Shown here: positions 44,667 through 51,882 of the stretch, one piece after another
Layout of the letters: each line of letters opens with the position of its first letter
How positions within the stretch are numbered: position 1 is the stretch's first letter
Origin: a virus
Length of the DNA: 64,000 bases
IMG/VR virus record: IMGVR_UViG_3300030000_000007
Location: 1 to 64,000 of that record
Reading direction: 5' to 3' (one strand)
The notes under the pieces: generated by a model
What the model was told of the DNA's origin: nothing
What the model saw: the letters and a program-made list of their open reading frames with translations, nothing else
Database searches by the model: none
Made by a program: the position numbers and the translations under genes

Positions 44667-44845
44667 TGGCACCGTGAGAAGGAATTGAACCTCCATAATC
44701 TTCTTTAGATCGAAGTGCTTTTTAATTCAAAAACAACAAACTTAGTTTGCTGGGGTAGCTAATCCCACCTACTTTAAATCCGTACGATTGAGAATTGACA
44801 ATCATTATTACGTAATTTGATTATCACCCATTAAGCTATCACAGT
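44667..44845 (-). tRNA. tRNA interrupted in the D-loop
   Basis: Perfect acceptor ACTGTGA/TCACGGT, CCA, T-arm GGAGG-TTCAATT-CCTTC, D half-stems GCTT and AAGC separated by about 110 nt. Anticodon loop reads GATCTAAA (8 nt), so CTA or TCT cannot be decided. Confidence 0.65.
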
Positions 44846-44994
44846 ATAATCTTTTCGGAATGTAATTAGAAGTAAGGCTCAACTTTAACCTTCCACAGTG
44901 TCACGGTTACTACCCATTGTGACCCAGACTTAAGCAACAGTAGTTGAGCTTCTGTTACACACTTCTGATAACTGCTTGAATTACATACCAAATT

Positions 44995-45213
44995 TGGTGG
45001 GACATCCAGGGTTTGAACCTGTATCTTTTATATGTCTTTCGTACGTTCGGATTCCTGTTTAACCGAGGTGATACTTCTCTCGGATTTCGCTACACACGGT
45101 ATCAATCGTGATGTGCTACTGCCCTATGCTCCGTACGGGTGTCATATAAACGGTTTTAGCCATCACAAACGATTCTTTCCTAAAGTTTGCAAATTCGTTT
45201 AACCTAAAGCCCC
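44995..45213 (-). tRNA. Possible tRNA with a very large insert
   Basis: 3' part: T-arm ACAGG-TTCAAAC-CCTGG, ATGTCCC, A73, CCA. A 5' partner GGGGCTT (6 of 7 pairs) stands 200 nt away. The region between has CCGAG/CTCGG and AAACGA/TCGTTT hairpins. Anticodon not readable. Confidence 0.42.
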
Positions 45214-45353
45214 AAAAATCTTAGAGAGTAAGAGTACACGAGCATTACTGCTTTCGCTCTCTCAATACCATTTTATTTTTACCCTTAGTTCATCAATTGG
45301 GATTTTAATTGACTACACCTATGCAATTAGCTTCCGATAAGGTTGACCGTTTT

Positions 45354-45430
45354 TGGTGGGTATAGAGAGACTCGAACTCTCAGGATTTAGATTCTGAATC
45401 TAACGCGTCTACCGATTGCGCCATATACCC
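45354..45430 (-). tRNA. tRNA-Leu(CAG), class I shape
   Basis: Perfect acceptor GGGTATA/TATACCC, A73, CCA; Leu-like D-arm GGCGCAATCGGTAGACGC; anticodon arm TTAGA-TTCAGAA-TCTAA; variable loop only 5 nt. Confidence 0.87.
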
Positions 45431-45538
45431 ATAACTGAATGGAACATACTTATCCTAAATAGAATTAACCTTTCGGCACAGTCCATCTTCGGCACACATT
45501 ATATTCCCGAAAGTGTCTCAGTCTGTAATCTTTCGTTT

Positions 45539-45631
45539 ATCATTTTAAACAAATCTTCGCATTAGGACAAATTATGCTACTCTTACCCAGGGCTAGAATC
45601 GAACTAGCATTTAAGATCGGTTTAAAATGAT
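45539..45631 (-). repeat. Inverted-repeat module 1
   Basis: ATCATTTTAAAC...AATCTT pairs with AAGATC...GTTTAAAATGAT. It contains the T-arm GCTAG-TTCGATT-CTAGC of a degenerate tRNA (45585-45663, acceptor ACCCAAG/CCTGGGT). Confidence 0.6.
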
Positions 45632-45663
45632 TCCCAATATCGTCACTAGGTATTGTCTTGGGT

Positions 45664-45829
45664 AATCATTTTAAAACATCTTAGGGAGTTGAACCCTCTC
45701 ACGTATCTATGAATATATGCCACCTTGACACCAAGAAGACTCTTGGCTAACCGAATCGAACGGCTTTAACCCTACGTTACGCTGCTACCACAACCCCTAG
45801 TCTTAGGGTTAAGATGTTTAAAAATGATT
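45664..45829 (-). repeat. Inverted-repeat module 2 (two T-arms)
   Basis: AATCATTTTAAAACATCTTA pairs with TAAGATGTTTAAAAATGATT. AGGG-TTCAACT-CCCT sits at the stem base as acceptor plus T-arm, while a second T-arm, AGCCG-TTCGATT-CGGTT, lies inside: a tRNA within a tRNA layout. Confidence 0.6.
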
Positions 45830-45915
45830 CCTAATATTGTCACCCGTTATTGTCTGTGCTTAGTTACCATAAAGGTTGATCACATCATATCGTCACGGAC
45901 TATCTTTTCAGGGTT

Positions 45916-46001
45916 ATCATTTTAAAATTCACAAATCCTCTAGGACCAGCGTACCGTCTGTGTTAAACATAATCTAACCAGTATGTGAATTTTAAAATGA
46001 A
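45916..46001 (-). repeat. Inverted-repeat module 3
   Basis: ATCATTTTAAAATTCACA pairs with TGTGAATTTTAAAATGA; about 50-nt core without a clear cloverleaf. Confidence 0.6.
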
Positions 46002-46011
46002 TTCTAATGTT

Positions 46012-46087
46012 ATCATTTTAAAACATGCTTACAAAGTCTTTCTCTTTGCTGGTCTCGACATCCCTGTGAAGTATGTTTTAAAATGAT
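46012..46087 (-). repeat. Inverted-repeat module 4
   Basis: ATCATTTTAAAACATGCTTAC pairs with GAAGTATGTTTTAAAATGAT; short core with CAAAG/CTTTG hairpin. Confidence 0.6.
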
Positions 46088-46280
46088 ACCTTACACTGTG
46101 CCGAACCGGCAACCAGGAATCTCACGATTGAGGATAAACAATATCATCAATGTAAGGATCTAAACAGTATTAAGTTTTTCACTACTTGATATGGTAAGTG
46201 TTGTTTTACATGAACCAGACGAACTGGATAACTTTCTTTTCCAAGAATTTCGCGGAATTTACGAAATACCGTTTTAGTTT

Positions 46281-46302
46281 AACTTCTAAATTTTTAAGGA
46301 AC
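46281..46302 (-). promoter_or_regulatory. rrn boxA-like antitermination element
   Basis: GTTCCTTAAAAATTTAGAAG on the minus strand resembles the boxA of bacterial rRNA leaders (GTTCTTTAAAAATT-type). It lies 45 bp downstream of a strong promoter and upstream of the module array. Confidence 0.55.
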
Positions 46303-46305
46303 TTA

Positions 46306-46351
46306 CCAAATCAACTCGATCGTTAATTTGTTTGATAAGTAATTATACACT
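46306..46351 (-). repeat. 46-bp direct repeat (leader), copy 1
   Basis: Same sequence as at 51751-51796, covering the -10 box and leader of both tRNA-region promoters. Confidence 0.85.
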
Positions 46352-46370
46352 ACTTTCTTCACATTGTACA
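46342..46370 (-). promoter_or_regulatory. Early-type promoter of the module array
   Basis: TGTACA, 17 bp, TATAAT, followed by the 46-bp leader repeat and boxA-like site. Confidence 0.65.
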
Positions 46371-46389
46371 TAAAATGTGAAAATATATT

Positions 46390-46575
46390 TGGTACGACAG
46401 GATGGATTCGAACCACCGACCTATCAGTTAGAAACTGATTGCTCTCCCAAATTGATTATCTCTTAGCATTCAATCAGTCGCGTTCTGATCTATTTCTAAT
46501 TCTTCATCGTTCTAGCCAGCAACTATTGATGTTGTTCCTACATCTCATGTGTGCTATCCACTGAGCTACTGCCGC
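46390..46575 (-). tRNA. tRNA-Arg(TCT) with a 108-bp D-loop insert
   Basis: Acceptor GCGGCAG/CTGTCGT, A73, CCA; anticodon arm ATCAG-TTTCTAA-CTGAT; T-arm GGTGG-TTCGAAT-CCATC. D-arm halves GCTC-AGTGGATA and GAGC are separated by 46446-46553. Cutting out that insert leaves a perfectly regular tRNA. The insert carries its own ATCAG-AACGCGA-CTGAT hairpin, an anticodon-arm look-alike with the same stem. Confidence 0.85.
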
Positions 46576-46586
46576 AAAAATCTAAC

Positions 46587-46767
46587 TGGCGCAGTGGGCA
46601 GGAATCGAACCTTGGCCTAATGTTTTCCATTGTTTCCTCCATAACCTCTTCCTAGGGCGGCTATCTTGTACGCAACTTCCGACATTATTTCGGACTTAAC
46701 GCGCATGATCCTTTTGCGTAACCTACGTGACCGAGACGAAGCCTCAATCCAGATCAATGACACTGCA
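46587..46767 (-). tRNA. Possible tRNA with large insert
   Basis: Acceptor GCAGTGT/CCACTGC (6 of 7), G73, CCA and T-loop TTCGATT are present; about 100 extra nt between the D- and T-arms. Anticodon not readable. Confidence 0.45.
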
Positions 46768-46966
46768 TAAACTAAAATCTTTGGTGCTGGTACAAATATC
46801 CAGCTTTCTCTCACTTTTTCTCTATTAAGTCGTTCGCTCCAGACCCAGGATTACCAACCTTTTGTGCGGAGAAGGTTTCTTGCTTACGTTGGCACTTATC
46901 GCTCAGAGAGATACAACCGGGGACGAACCCTAGTTAGTATGTTGGTGCATACATTTACCAAATAAC

Positions 46967-47092
46967 TGGTGTGTGAGGTAGGTCTCGAAGCCTACAATAG
47001 TACCATACTCTCAGTCGCTAAACTGATACTAGGATTTGAACCTAGATAACCTGGGTCCTGCCCAGGAGCGTCTACCGTTTCGCCACTCACAC
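46967..47092 (-). tRNA. tRNA-like gene with two T-arms
   Basis: Perfect acceptor GTGTGAG/CTCACAC, A73, CCA, and Leu-type D-arm (GGCGAAACGGTAGACGC). Arm CCTGG-GCAGGAC-CCAGG gives AGG by position, without T33. Two T-arms follow: CTAGG-TTCAAAT-CCTAG and GTAGG-CTTCGAGA-CCTAC, separated by TCAGT/ACTGA and AGTA/TACT hairpins. Confidence 0.65.
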
Positions 47093-47180
47093 ATATAAAA
47101 TAACACATTATTAAAAGCGTTCCAGCTTTATCTGTCCGTCTAGCACTTGCACGAGCAGCGGTGCTTGCCATTCTGATGTG

Positions 47181-47396
47181 TCAAAATTGTTTAACTATAA
47201 AACTATCAGGAACTGTCAATAAATCATCTTCACTTTCGAGATAATTTGCTTGAAAATGATTTCCACATTTTGTACATTTTTGTGCAAGAATACCAGGTAG
47301 ACCTGTTGTGATTCGTTCAGTTTTGGTTACTTCACCACATACTGGACACCAATCATTTTCAAACATTCCAAAAGTCATTTTCCTAGTTATTTGCAT
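47181..47396 (-). CDS. Zinc-ribbon protein, 71 aa
   Basis: MQITRKMTFGMFENDWCPVCGEVTKTERITTGLPGILAQKCTKCGNHFQANYLESEDD: CPVC and CTKC pairs. Similar to small phage zinc-ribbon proteins thought to bind nucleic acid or RNA polymerase. GGAGG precedes the ATG. The only protein gene in an otherwise RNA-type stretch. Confidence 0.82.
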   Translation of the reverse strand: MQITRKMTFGMFENDWCPVCGEVTKTERITTGLPGILAQKCTKCGNHFQANYLESEDDLLTVPDSFIVKQF

Positions 47397-47419
47397 TTAA
47401 ACCTCCAAAATAAAATTTA

Positions 47420-47535
47420 CATGGGCAAGATTACGAGGAGTGGACCCTGCCCTTATAGTCGTCGTTCAAGCATTTTATCTCCACAACAACGCAAGACCCT
47501 TAGGCAACTATCGAGGCTCCCATGTAAAATTAACT
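47420..47535 (-). other. Structured module
   Basis: TTTACATGGG/CCCATGTAAA outer stem, inner CGTTGT/ACGACG and TAGT/ACTA pairings; about 115 nt. Not a recognised RNA. Confidence 0.4.
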
Positions 47536-47538
47536 TCT

Positions 47539-47708
47539 AATCATTTCAAAATGTGCGGCTCGATAGACACCGTTGTCCGTGTCTTAATCTTCCCATTGAG
47601 TGTTCACGCCCGATTTGAGCAGCCCAGAGTGATCAACCTCTGTATAAACCTTCCAGTAACCGAGGGCATACGGCCAATACAACTAAAGCAGCACATTTTG
47701 AAATGATT
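47539..47708 (-). repeat. Inverted-repeat module 5 (18-bp perfect stem)
   Basis: AATCATTTCAAAATGTGC pairs exactly with GCACATTTTGAAATGATT around a GC-richer 134-nt core. The base motif keeps ATCATTT while the inner part differs from the other modules. Confidence 0.7.
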
Positions 47709-47933
47709 GGTCAACCCTCCGTGTCTTTCGTTGCAACATACTTGACACAGCCTTTGAGAAACGTATTGAATAGTCATCAATGTATATCTCATCTTACCGT
47801 TGGTTATCTTAGTCTACTTTAAATCCTTATCGAAGGGATTATTTTTCAACTGCGACCATCATTTAAATCTCACTGGCTATCTTCGGGTCCTTGTACTTCG
47901 GCGTCCTTGCAAATAGCGGCTTACCCGTCAGTG

Positions 47934-48032
47934 AAATCATTTTAAAGTCGTTTAACATTCTCTCTTTGGCAAACATCGGTCAAGATATTCTAAGAATGGC
48001 TCTTTGCTCACATAAACAACTTTAAAATGATT
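47934..48032 (-). repeat. Inverted-repeat module 6
   Basis: AATCATTTTAAAGTCGTTT pairs with AAACAACTTTAAAATGATT (one mismatch). Confidence 0.6.
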
Positions 48033-48498
48033 GCGGCATATCGGTCGTTCCGCTGAGTATTAAAGATTGACTTTCATCAACCAGTTGTCCCCTGCCTTAT
48101 GTTATTTCCCCGCTAAAGGAGTAACAGTCCGGATGACAACTCTCATGTACCAGGCTCGGTGTCCCAATACATTATAACCATTTTATGGTTGGCTTGCTAT
48201 TACGCTAAAAGGAATCTCGGCCTTACCAGTTACGGGGTACCTTGATACTTTACCAAGTGGCTCACACGAGATTCACATACTAACCTGCCCACATGGCTGG
48301 GGTTCTGCTTTCAGTAACCTATAGATGCCCTTCAGATTACTTACAAACTCAATGTGCTATTGTCCTACTTATTAAGAGAATGGCTGCTTTTAAGCCTACT
48401 CACCTACCATTGTTAAGTCGTTTAGTCGGGCTCTTCAATCTCGACGATACGGATATTTGCCATTCGGGGCTCACGTATACTAAACAACTTAAAAATGC
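48033..48498. other. 466 bp without a recognised gene
   Basis: GC content is higher than in neighbouring genes, and short inverted repeats are frequent, but no ORF with a ribosome site and no full tRNA is seen. Probably further structured RNA. Confidence 0.35.
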
Positions 48499-48504
48499 GA
48501 CCTC

Positions 48505-48574
48505 CGTGTAGGATGGACTCGAACCATCATCACCACCCGACAAGGGTGGTGTCTTACCATTAGACCACTACTGA
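48505..48574 (-). tRNA. tRNA with extended acceptor, anticodon TGT or GTC
   Basis: D-arm GTCT-AATGGTA-AGAC; anticodon stem CCACC/GGTGG with loop CTTGTCG (TGT by position, but C37 is odd; GTC if shifted); T-arm GATGG-TTCGAGT-CCATC. Outer flanks GACC/GGTC extend the stem. No CCA. Confidence 0.65.
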
Positions 48575-48614
48575 GGTCAACGGGTCATGACTCCCGTTCA
48601 ATTCTGAAAGTTAA

Positions 48615-49145
48615 TTACTCTTTCAATATTGTACAATTTAGATGGTATCTAGTAAAGTTACCCTTACCTCTACCTTCTTTACCACAATTGGTACATTTCC
48701 AATACATTTTTGATGGAGCGTCATCTCCTTGAAAATTATGTGTACCATTAGTTATTCTATTATGTGTTAGGTTTGACTCACCAATAAAGTGATGAGTTCC
48801 TTTAGCTACACGAATGTTATTGTATGCTGTTTGCAATTCACTGCTTTGAAAATTGTGGGTTCCCATTGCTATTCGATGTGCATTAATTATTTTCCCATTT
48901 TTACTTGCAATTTTTCTTTTTTCTTCTGGTGAAATTTGCATTCTTTCAGACATTATTAAACATGCAGCCCAATCACATTGATTTAAATGGATCATAAAAT
49001 GATCTTCAATGGGTATACATTGTAAATTTGAAATATCATTATTGTTGTGGTTTCCATCTTTATGATGTATCTCATATGATCTGCCACTTTTATCTTTTGG
49101 TATTGGACCGTATGCATCTGTATAAATTTTTCTATAACTAGCCAT
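48615..49145 (-). CDS. HNH homing endonuclease with NUMOD-like repeats
   Basis: 176 aa. GRSYEIHHKDGNHNNNDISNLQCIPIEDHFMIH (residues 21-53) is the H-N-H core of group-I-intron-type HNH enzymes. Repeats GTHNFQSSELQ, GTHHFIGESN, GTHNFQGDD are DNA-reading motifs. C-terminal WKCTNCGKEGRGKGNFTRYHLNC is a zinc finger. TATAAATA at 49192. Confidence 0.92.
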   Translation of the reverse strand: MASYRKIYTDAYGPIPKDKSGRSYEIHHKDGNHNNNDISNLQCIPIEDHFMIHLNQCDWAACLIMSERMQISPEEKRKIASKNGKIINAHRIAMGTHNFQSSELQTAYNNIRVAKGTHHFIGESNLTHNRITNGTHNFQGDDAPSKMYWKCTNCGKEGRGKGNFTRYHLNCTILKE

Positions 49146-49191
49146 GCTTGCATTCCTATAAACATTAAAATAGTCGATCGACTATATCTGT

Positions 49192-49199
49192 ATTTATAG
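49192..49199 (-). promoter_or_regulatory. T4-type late promoter box
   Basis: TATAAATA 47 bp before the HNH gene. Confidence 0.45.
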
Positions 49200-49231
49200 T
49201 GTTTAATGGTTAATTACTCCAACCGATTCCA

Positions 49232-49315
49232 TTTTAAAGCACACTACATTGCGTCTCTTCCCAGGGCTAACTGCCCGATGGGTTCGGAACCTAACCGAAT
49301 ATTGTGCTTTGAAAT
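49232..49315 (-). repeat. Inverted-repeat module 7
   Basis: TTTAAAGCACA pairs with TGTGCTTTGAAA; core contains GGGC/GCCC and GGTTC/GAACC hairpins. Confidence 0.55.
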
Positions 49316-49422
49316 AGACACAGTGTAGGCTTCATCTACTCTAGCCGCTGTCAGTCATCGGCATCCCAGTTTCCGCTGGTTCGTTTATGCAGGGTCCAGG
49401 TTGCTTAGGACTTAGTTTACTC

Positions 49423-49522
49423 TGGTGTAGAAATTGGGATTCGAACCCAACTAATCCGGCATTTTTACAATGGGTGATATCACTTCCCACCGCTGTATGC
49501 CCATCGGATAATTACTTCCTAC
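49423..49522 (-). tRNA. tRNA-like gene with rearranged arms
   Basis: Acceptor GTAGGAA/TTTCTAC, A73, CCA and T-arm TTGGG-TTCGAAT-CCCAA. The centre forms ATCC/GGAT, then GGCAT/ATGCC and GGTG/CACC nested pairs; no separate D-arm or anticodon can be set. Confidence 0.5.
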
Positions 49523-49565
49523 TCACATACAGGCTCGAACTTGTCCCTAGACTAACCACTTATTC

Positions 49566-49640
49566 TGGTGCGGGTGGCGGGAATCAAACCCGCTCGTACT
49601 GGGTGGAAGCCAGTCATGCGATCATTAACATCTCACACGC
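49566..49640 (-). tRNA. tRNA-Gly(TCC), copy 2
   Basis: Anticodon arm ACTGG-CTTCCAC-CCAGT; acceptor GCGTGTG/CACCCGC; T-arm GCGGG-TTTGATT-CCCGC; CCA. Confidence 0.86.
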
Positions 49641-49997
49641 TTAAATTCTTCCATGATTTTCTCAAGCACCCGGATTATATTCAATTAATTCTATCCAACA
49701 TGGAGTGTGCTATACATATTAATTTATACCCCTTAAACTTTTTCCGAATTTAAGAGGATTTTAAGAAATAAATTTCTCTTCTGTTTCCTTTTGGTGGATT
49801 CCAGCCCTTAAGTTTTTAATAATCACTAAACTTAGTTAAACGAGAGCCTTGAAATAAATCTTATTACGACGTCTTTATAGATGACTGTTACCTAGGCTAT
49901 AGTCGGGTATTAGGTGTGTTCTCACCGTTACTGTTTCATTTGTAACTTCGTCATGATTCACATGATTTGTTGGAATTCACCAACATTGGAAAAAAAC
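49641..49997. other. 357-bp gap with hairpins
   Basis: CTTAAATTC/GAATTTAAG inverted pair (49640-49754) encloses about 95 nt; no protein gene or clear cloverleaf. Confidence 0.35.
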
Positions 49998-50083
49998 TGG
50001 TGGATGCGGTTGGAGTCGAACCAACAATGCCGTGAGGCGGAGGATTTACAATCCTCTGGGGTTACCAATTTTCCTACACATCC
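49998..50083 (-). tRNA. tRNA-Tyr(GTA), copy 1
   Basis: Anticodon arm GAGGA-TTGTAAA-TCCTC, long variable arm (GCC/GGC), acceptor GGATGTG/CGCATCC, A73, CCA. Confidence 0.9.
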
Positions 50084-50165
50084 AAAATTTAACGAAGCGG
50101 ATTCTCACCTACTACGATCTGTACATTTAAGTACCTTCATGTTTCACCCAACATGTAAGACTGAC

Positions 50166-50831
50166 TCATCTTTTTATCCCTCTAACCCAATCATCATTCA
50201 GATAGTGATTTAATTTTTCTAGAGGAATTCTTTTAACTTCTCCAAGCTTGGATATCCAAGCAAGTTTTTTACCAAACATAGGATTTTTATCCCCATTTCT
50301 ATCAACAGCATTCTGACTAATTTTCATCTGTATCAATGTGCTGTCTGAGTGTTTGTGATCTTTTCTCCATGGATTAATAGCATTTTTAAATACATACATT
50401 TTGCCTTCAAGATGCATCTGTTGTGCTCGTTCACTTAAAAGCTTAGTGTGTTTAGCCTTATATTCAGGATTTTTTCGTTTCTGTTTCAATGATTGAATTG
50501 CTGCTTCAGCACATTTCTTTTGATGCTCTTCATTTTTGAAGCCACCACCTCCACCTGGAGCAATGTTCATACATTTAGTATCTGCTCTCATTTCGTCAGT
50601 GATAAGTAATTTTTCTTTATCCTTTGATGCTTGACGTGTGTCAAAGAACTCTAAAATCTCTTTAGAGTGTTTTTCTTTACCATGTCTATTCAAAGACTTC
50701 CAAAGATAAGTACCACTCCCAAAATATCCATCCTCTAAATTATCAGTAGAATGAATACCAAAATAATACTTCCCATCAAATCTTGTAATTTTATACAAGT
50801 AATGGAATTTTCGTTGATCTGCTCTTTGCAT
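50166..50831 (-). CDS. GIY-YIG homing endonuclease (second family)
   Basis: 221 aa. MQRADQRKFHYLYKITRFDGKYYFGIHSTDNLEDGYFGSG core; DEMRADTKCMNIAPGGGGGFKNEEHQKKCAEAA shared with 41768; C-terminal half (HKHSDSTLIQMKISQNA, then GKKLAWISKLGEVKRIPLEKLNHYLNDDW) differs. TATAAATA at 50850 and GGAG upstream. Confidence 0.92.
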   Translation of the reverse strand: MQRADQRKFHYLYKITRFDGKYYFGIHSTDNLEDGYFGSGTYLWKSLNRHGKEKHSKEILEFFDTRQASKDKEKLLITDEMRADTKCMNIAPGGGGGFKNEEHQKKCAEAAIQSLKQKRKNPEYKAKHTKLLSERAQQMHLEGKMYVFKNAINPWRKDHKHSDSTLIQMKISQNAVDRNGDKNPMFGKKLAWISKLGEVKRIPLEKLNHYLNDDWVRGIKR

Positions 50832-50849
50832 AATAATCTCCTTTGAGAT

Positions 50850-50857
50850 TATTTATA
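50850..50857 (-). promoter_or_regulatory. T4-type late promoter box
   Basis: TATAAATA 19 bp before the endonuclease. Confidence 0.55.
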
Positions 50858-50870
50858 GCAAATCTAATCC

Positions 50871-50955
50871 TGGTGAGGGCAGATGGTAACGATCCATCAG
50901 AGCTTAAAGCGCCGGGGTTACAGTCCGGACCGTCTCCTTAACGGTATATACCCCC
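50871..50955 (-). tRNA. tRNA-Tyr(GTA), copy 2, odd T-loop
   Basis: Anticodon arm CCGGA-CTGTAAC-CCCGG, long variable arm, T-stem GATGG/CCATC with loop ATCGTTA; acceptor GGGGGTA/TGCCCTC; CCA. Confidence 0.82.
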
Positions 50956-51024
50956 TAAATTCGATTAACATAAAAACCTAAACGGTAACTTAGTTAAAGT
51001 TTACAAAAGCTGTAAAGTTATTAC

Positions 51025-51108
51025 TGGTGGAAACGGTTGGATTCGAACCAACGTGCGATTAAGAACGGTTTTACAGACCGTCGGTTTCAGCCACTCACCC
51101 ACATTTCC
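51025..51108 (-). tRNA. tRNA-Tyr(GTA), copy 3
   Basis: Anticodon arm ACGGT-CTGTAAA-ACCGT, class II variable arm, T-arm GTTGG-TTCGAAT-CCAAC, A73, CCA. Confidence 0.9.
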
Positions 51109-51114
51109 ATATTT

Positions 51115-51195
51115 AATCTTCCTACCCAAACAGAATTAGTCGCTGAGGGAAGCAACGCATTCGAACTGCTCTGTTTTGTGCCTCAAGTAAGGAGA
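51115..51195 (-). other. tRNA-like fragment
   Basis: T-loop TTCGAAT in GCAG...; outer AATCTCC/GGAAGATT and inner AAACAGA/TCTGTTT pairs. Not a full cloverleaf. Confidence 0.4.
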
Positions 51196-51201
51196 TTGAA
51201 T

Positions 51202-51277
51202 ATGGTGCCTAGTCACGGTTTCGAACCGCGGACCCATTCCTTGTAAGGGAATTGCTCTACCCCTGAGCTAACCAGGC
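51202..51277 (-). tRNA. tRNA-Val(TAC)
   Basis: Acceptor GCCTGGT/ACTAGGC, A73, CCA; D-arm GCTC-AGGGGTA-GAGC; anticodon arm ATTCC-CTTACAA-GGAAT. Confidence 0.92.
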
Positions 51278-51375
51278 AAAAGTCGTGCAATTTATTTCAA
51301 ATATCTGGAATACTGAAGTGGTTTTTGACTCCACTTGGTTCTAACAAATATCCAATTAGCTGCACGGCTAATTGA

Positions 51376-51397
51376 AACTTCTAAATTTTTAAAGAAC
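51376..51397 (-). promoter_or_regulatory. rrn boxA-like element
   Basis: GTTCTTTAAAAATTTAGAAG, a close match to rRNA-leader boxA, just before the first tRNA (Val) of the unit. Confidence 0.6.
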
Positions 51398-51731
51398 TAA
51401 TTTGTTTGACTCTATCGGCCCTCTTTGCTCCGGTTTCCCAGCTACATCTTCCCTACTTTCGTAGTTACTCCGATTATGTTCCCAATCCCTAACTTCCGCT
51501 TTGAGCTCTAAGGGAACATTTTGTCAAACAATTTTGATTGTGTCTTGAACTTTGCTGATTTCATGCCCATATTTCACTTTCGCTCCATGGAACCCAGAGA
51601 TTCCACTTCAACGCTCTGGACTATCCTACGAATCCACCAACTTTTCTAATACTTCATGACCCATATAGTAACATGTCTTTTGTCCCGAGGACTAAGGCAC
51701 AAACGTAATCATTTTTCTCAGTAAGATCATT
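51398..51731 (-). other. Structured leader between two boxA-like sites
   Basis: TTGTTTGAC/GTCAAACAA and ATGTTCCC/GGGAACAT long-range pairs. Layout resembles a pre-rRNA spacer without the rRNA. Confidence 0.4.
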
Positions 51732-51747
51732 AACAATTTTAAAGAAC
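51732..51747 (-). promoter_or_regulatory. rrn boxA-like element, upstream copy
   Basis: GTTCTTTAAAATTGTT about 45 bp after the promoter start region. Confidence 0.55.
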
Positions 51748-51750
51748 CTT

Positions 51751-51796
51751 CCAAATCAACTCGATCGTTAATTTGTTTGATAAGTAATTATACACT
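51751..51796 (-). repeat. 46-bp direct repeat (leader), copy 2
   Basis: Identical to 46306-46351. Confidence 0.85.
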
Positions 51797-51815
51797 GCTT
51801 TTTGTGCTTTGTACA
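51787..51815 (-). promoter_or_regulatory. Early-type promoter of the distal tRNA unit
   Basis: TGTACA, 17 bp, TATAAT on the minus strand. Confidence 0.65.
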
Positions 51816-51851
51816 TCATTTTTGAAAATAAACTAAAACTAATTTGCTTTC

Positions 51852-51882
51852 AAAAACAAAAAAGGGAACCTTAAGGTTCCCT
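51852..51882 (-). terminator. Rho-independent terminator
   Basis: GGGAACC-TTAA-GGTTCCC followed by TTTTTTGTTTTT on the minus strand; closes the 52-kb unit. Confidence 0.88.

Noticed and set aside
46446-46553. Group I intron in tRNA-Arg
   Set aside because: 108 bp is far below the minimum for a group I core, and no P7/P3-type elements were recognised.
45539-48032. CRISPR array
   Set aside because: Repeats are inverted pairs of unequal spacing with variable inner stems, not direct repeats with regular spacers, and no cas genes are present.
49232-49315. 5S rRNA-like fragment (GAACCCATC motif)
   Set aside because: Length and pairing do not match 5S rRNA; the stem fits the inverted-repeat module pattern instead.
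50090-50165. Hammerhead ribozyme candidate (GATGAG...GAAAC)
   Set aside because: The conserved CTGATGAG core is not complete and the helices do not fit; only a simple CATGTT/AACATG hairpin forms.
51398-51731. rRNA gene downstream of boxA-like leader
   Set aside because: No 16S or 23S conserved segments are visible; the leaders precede tRNAs and structured modules only.
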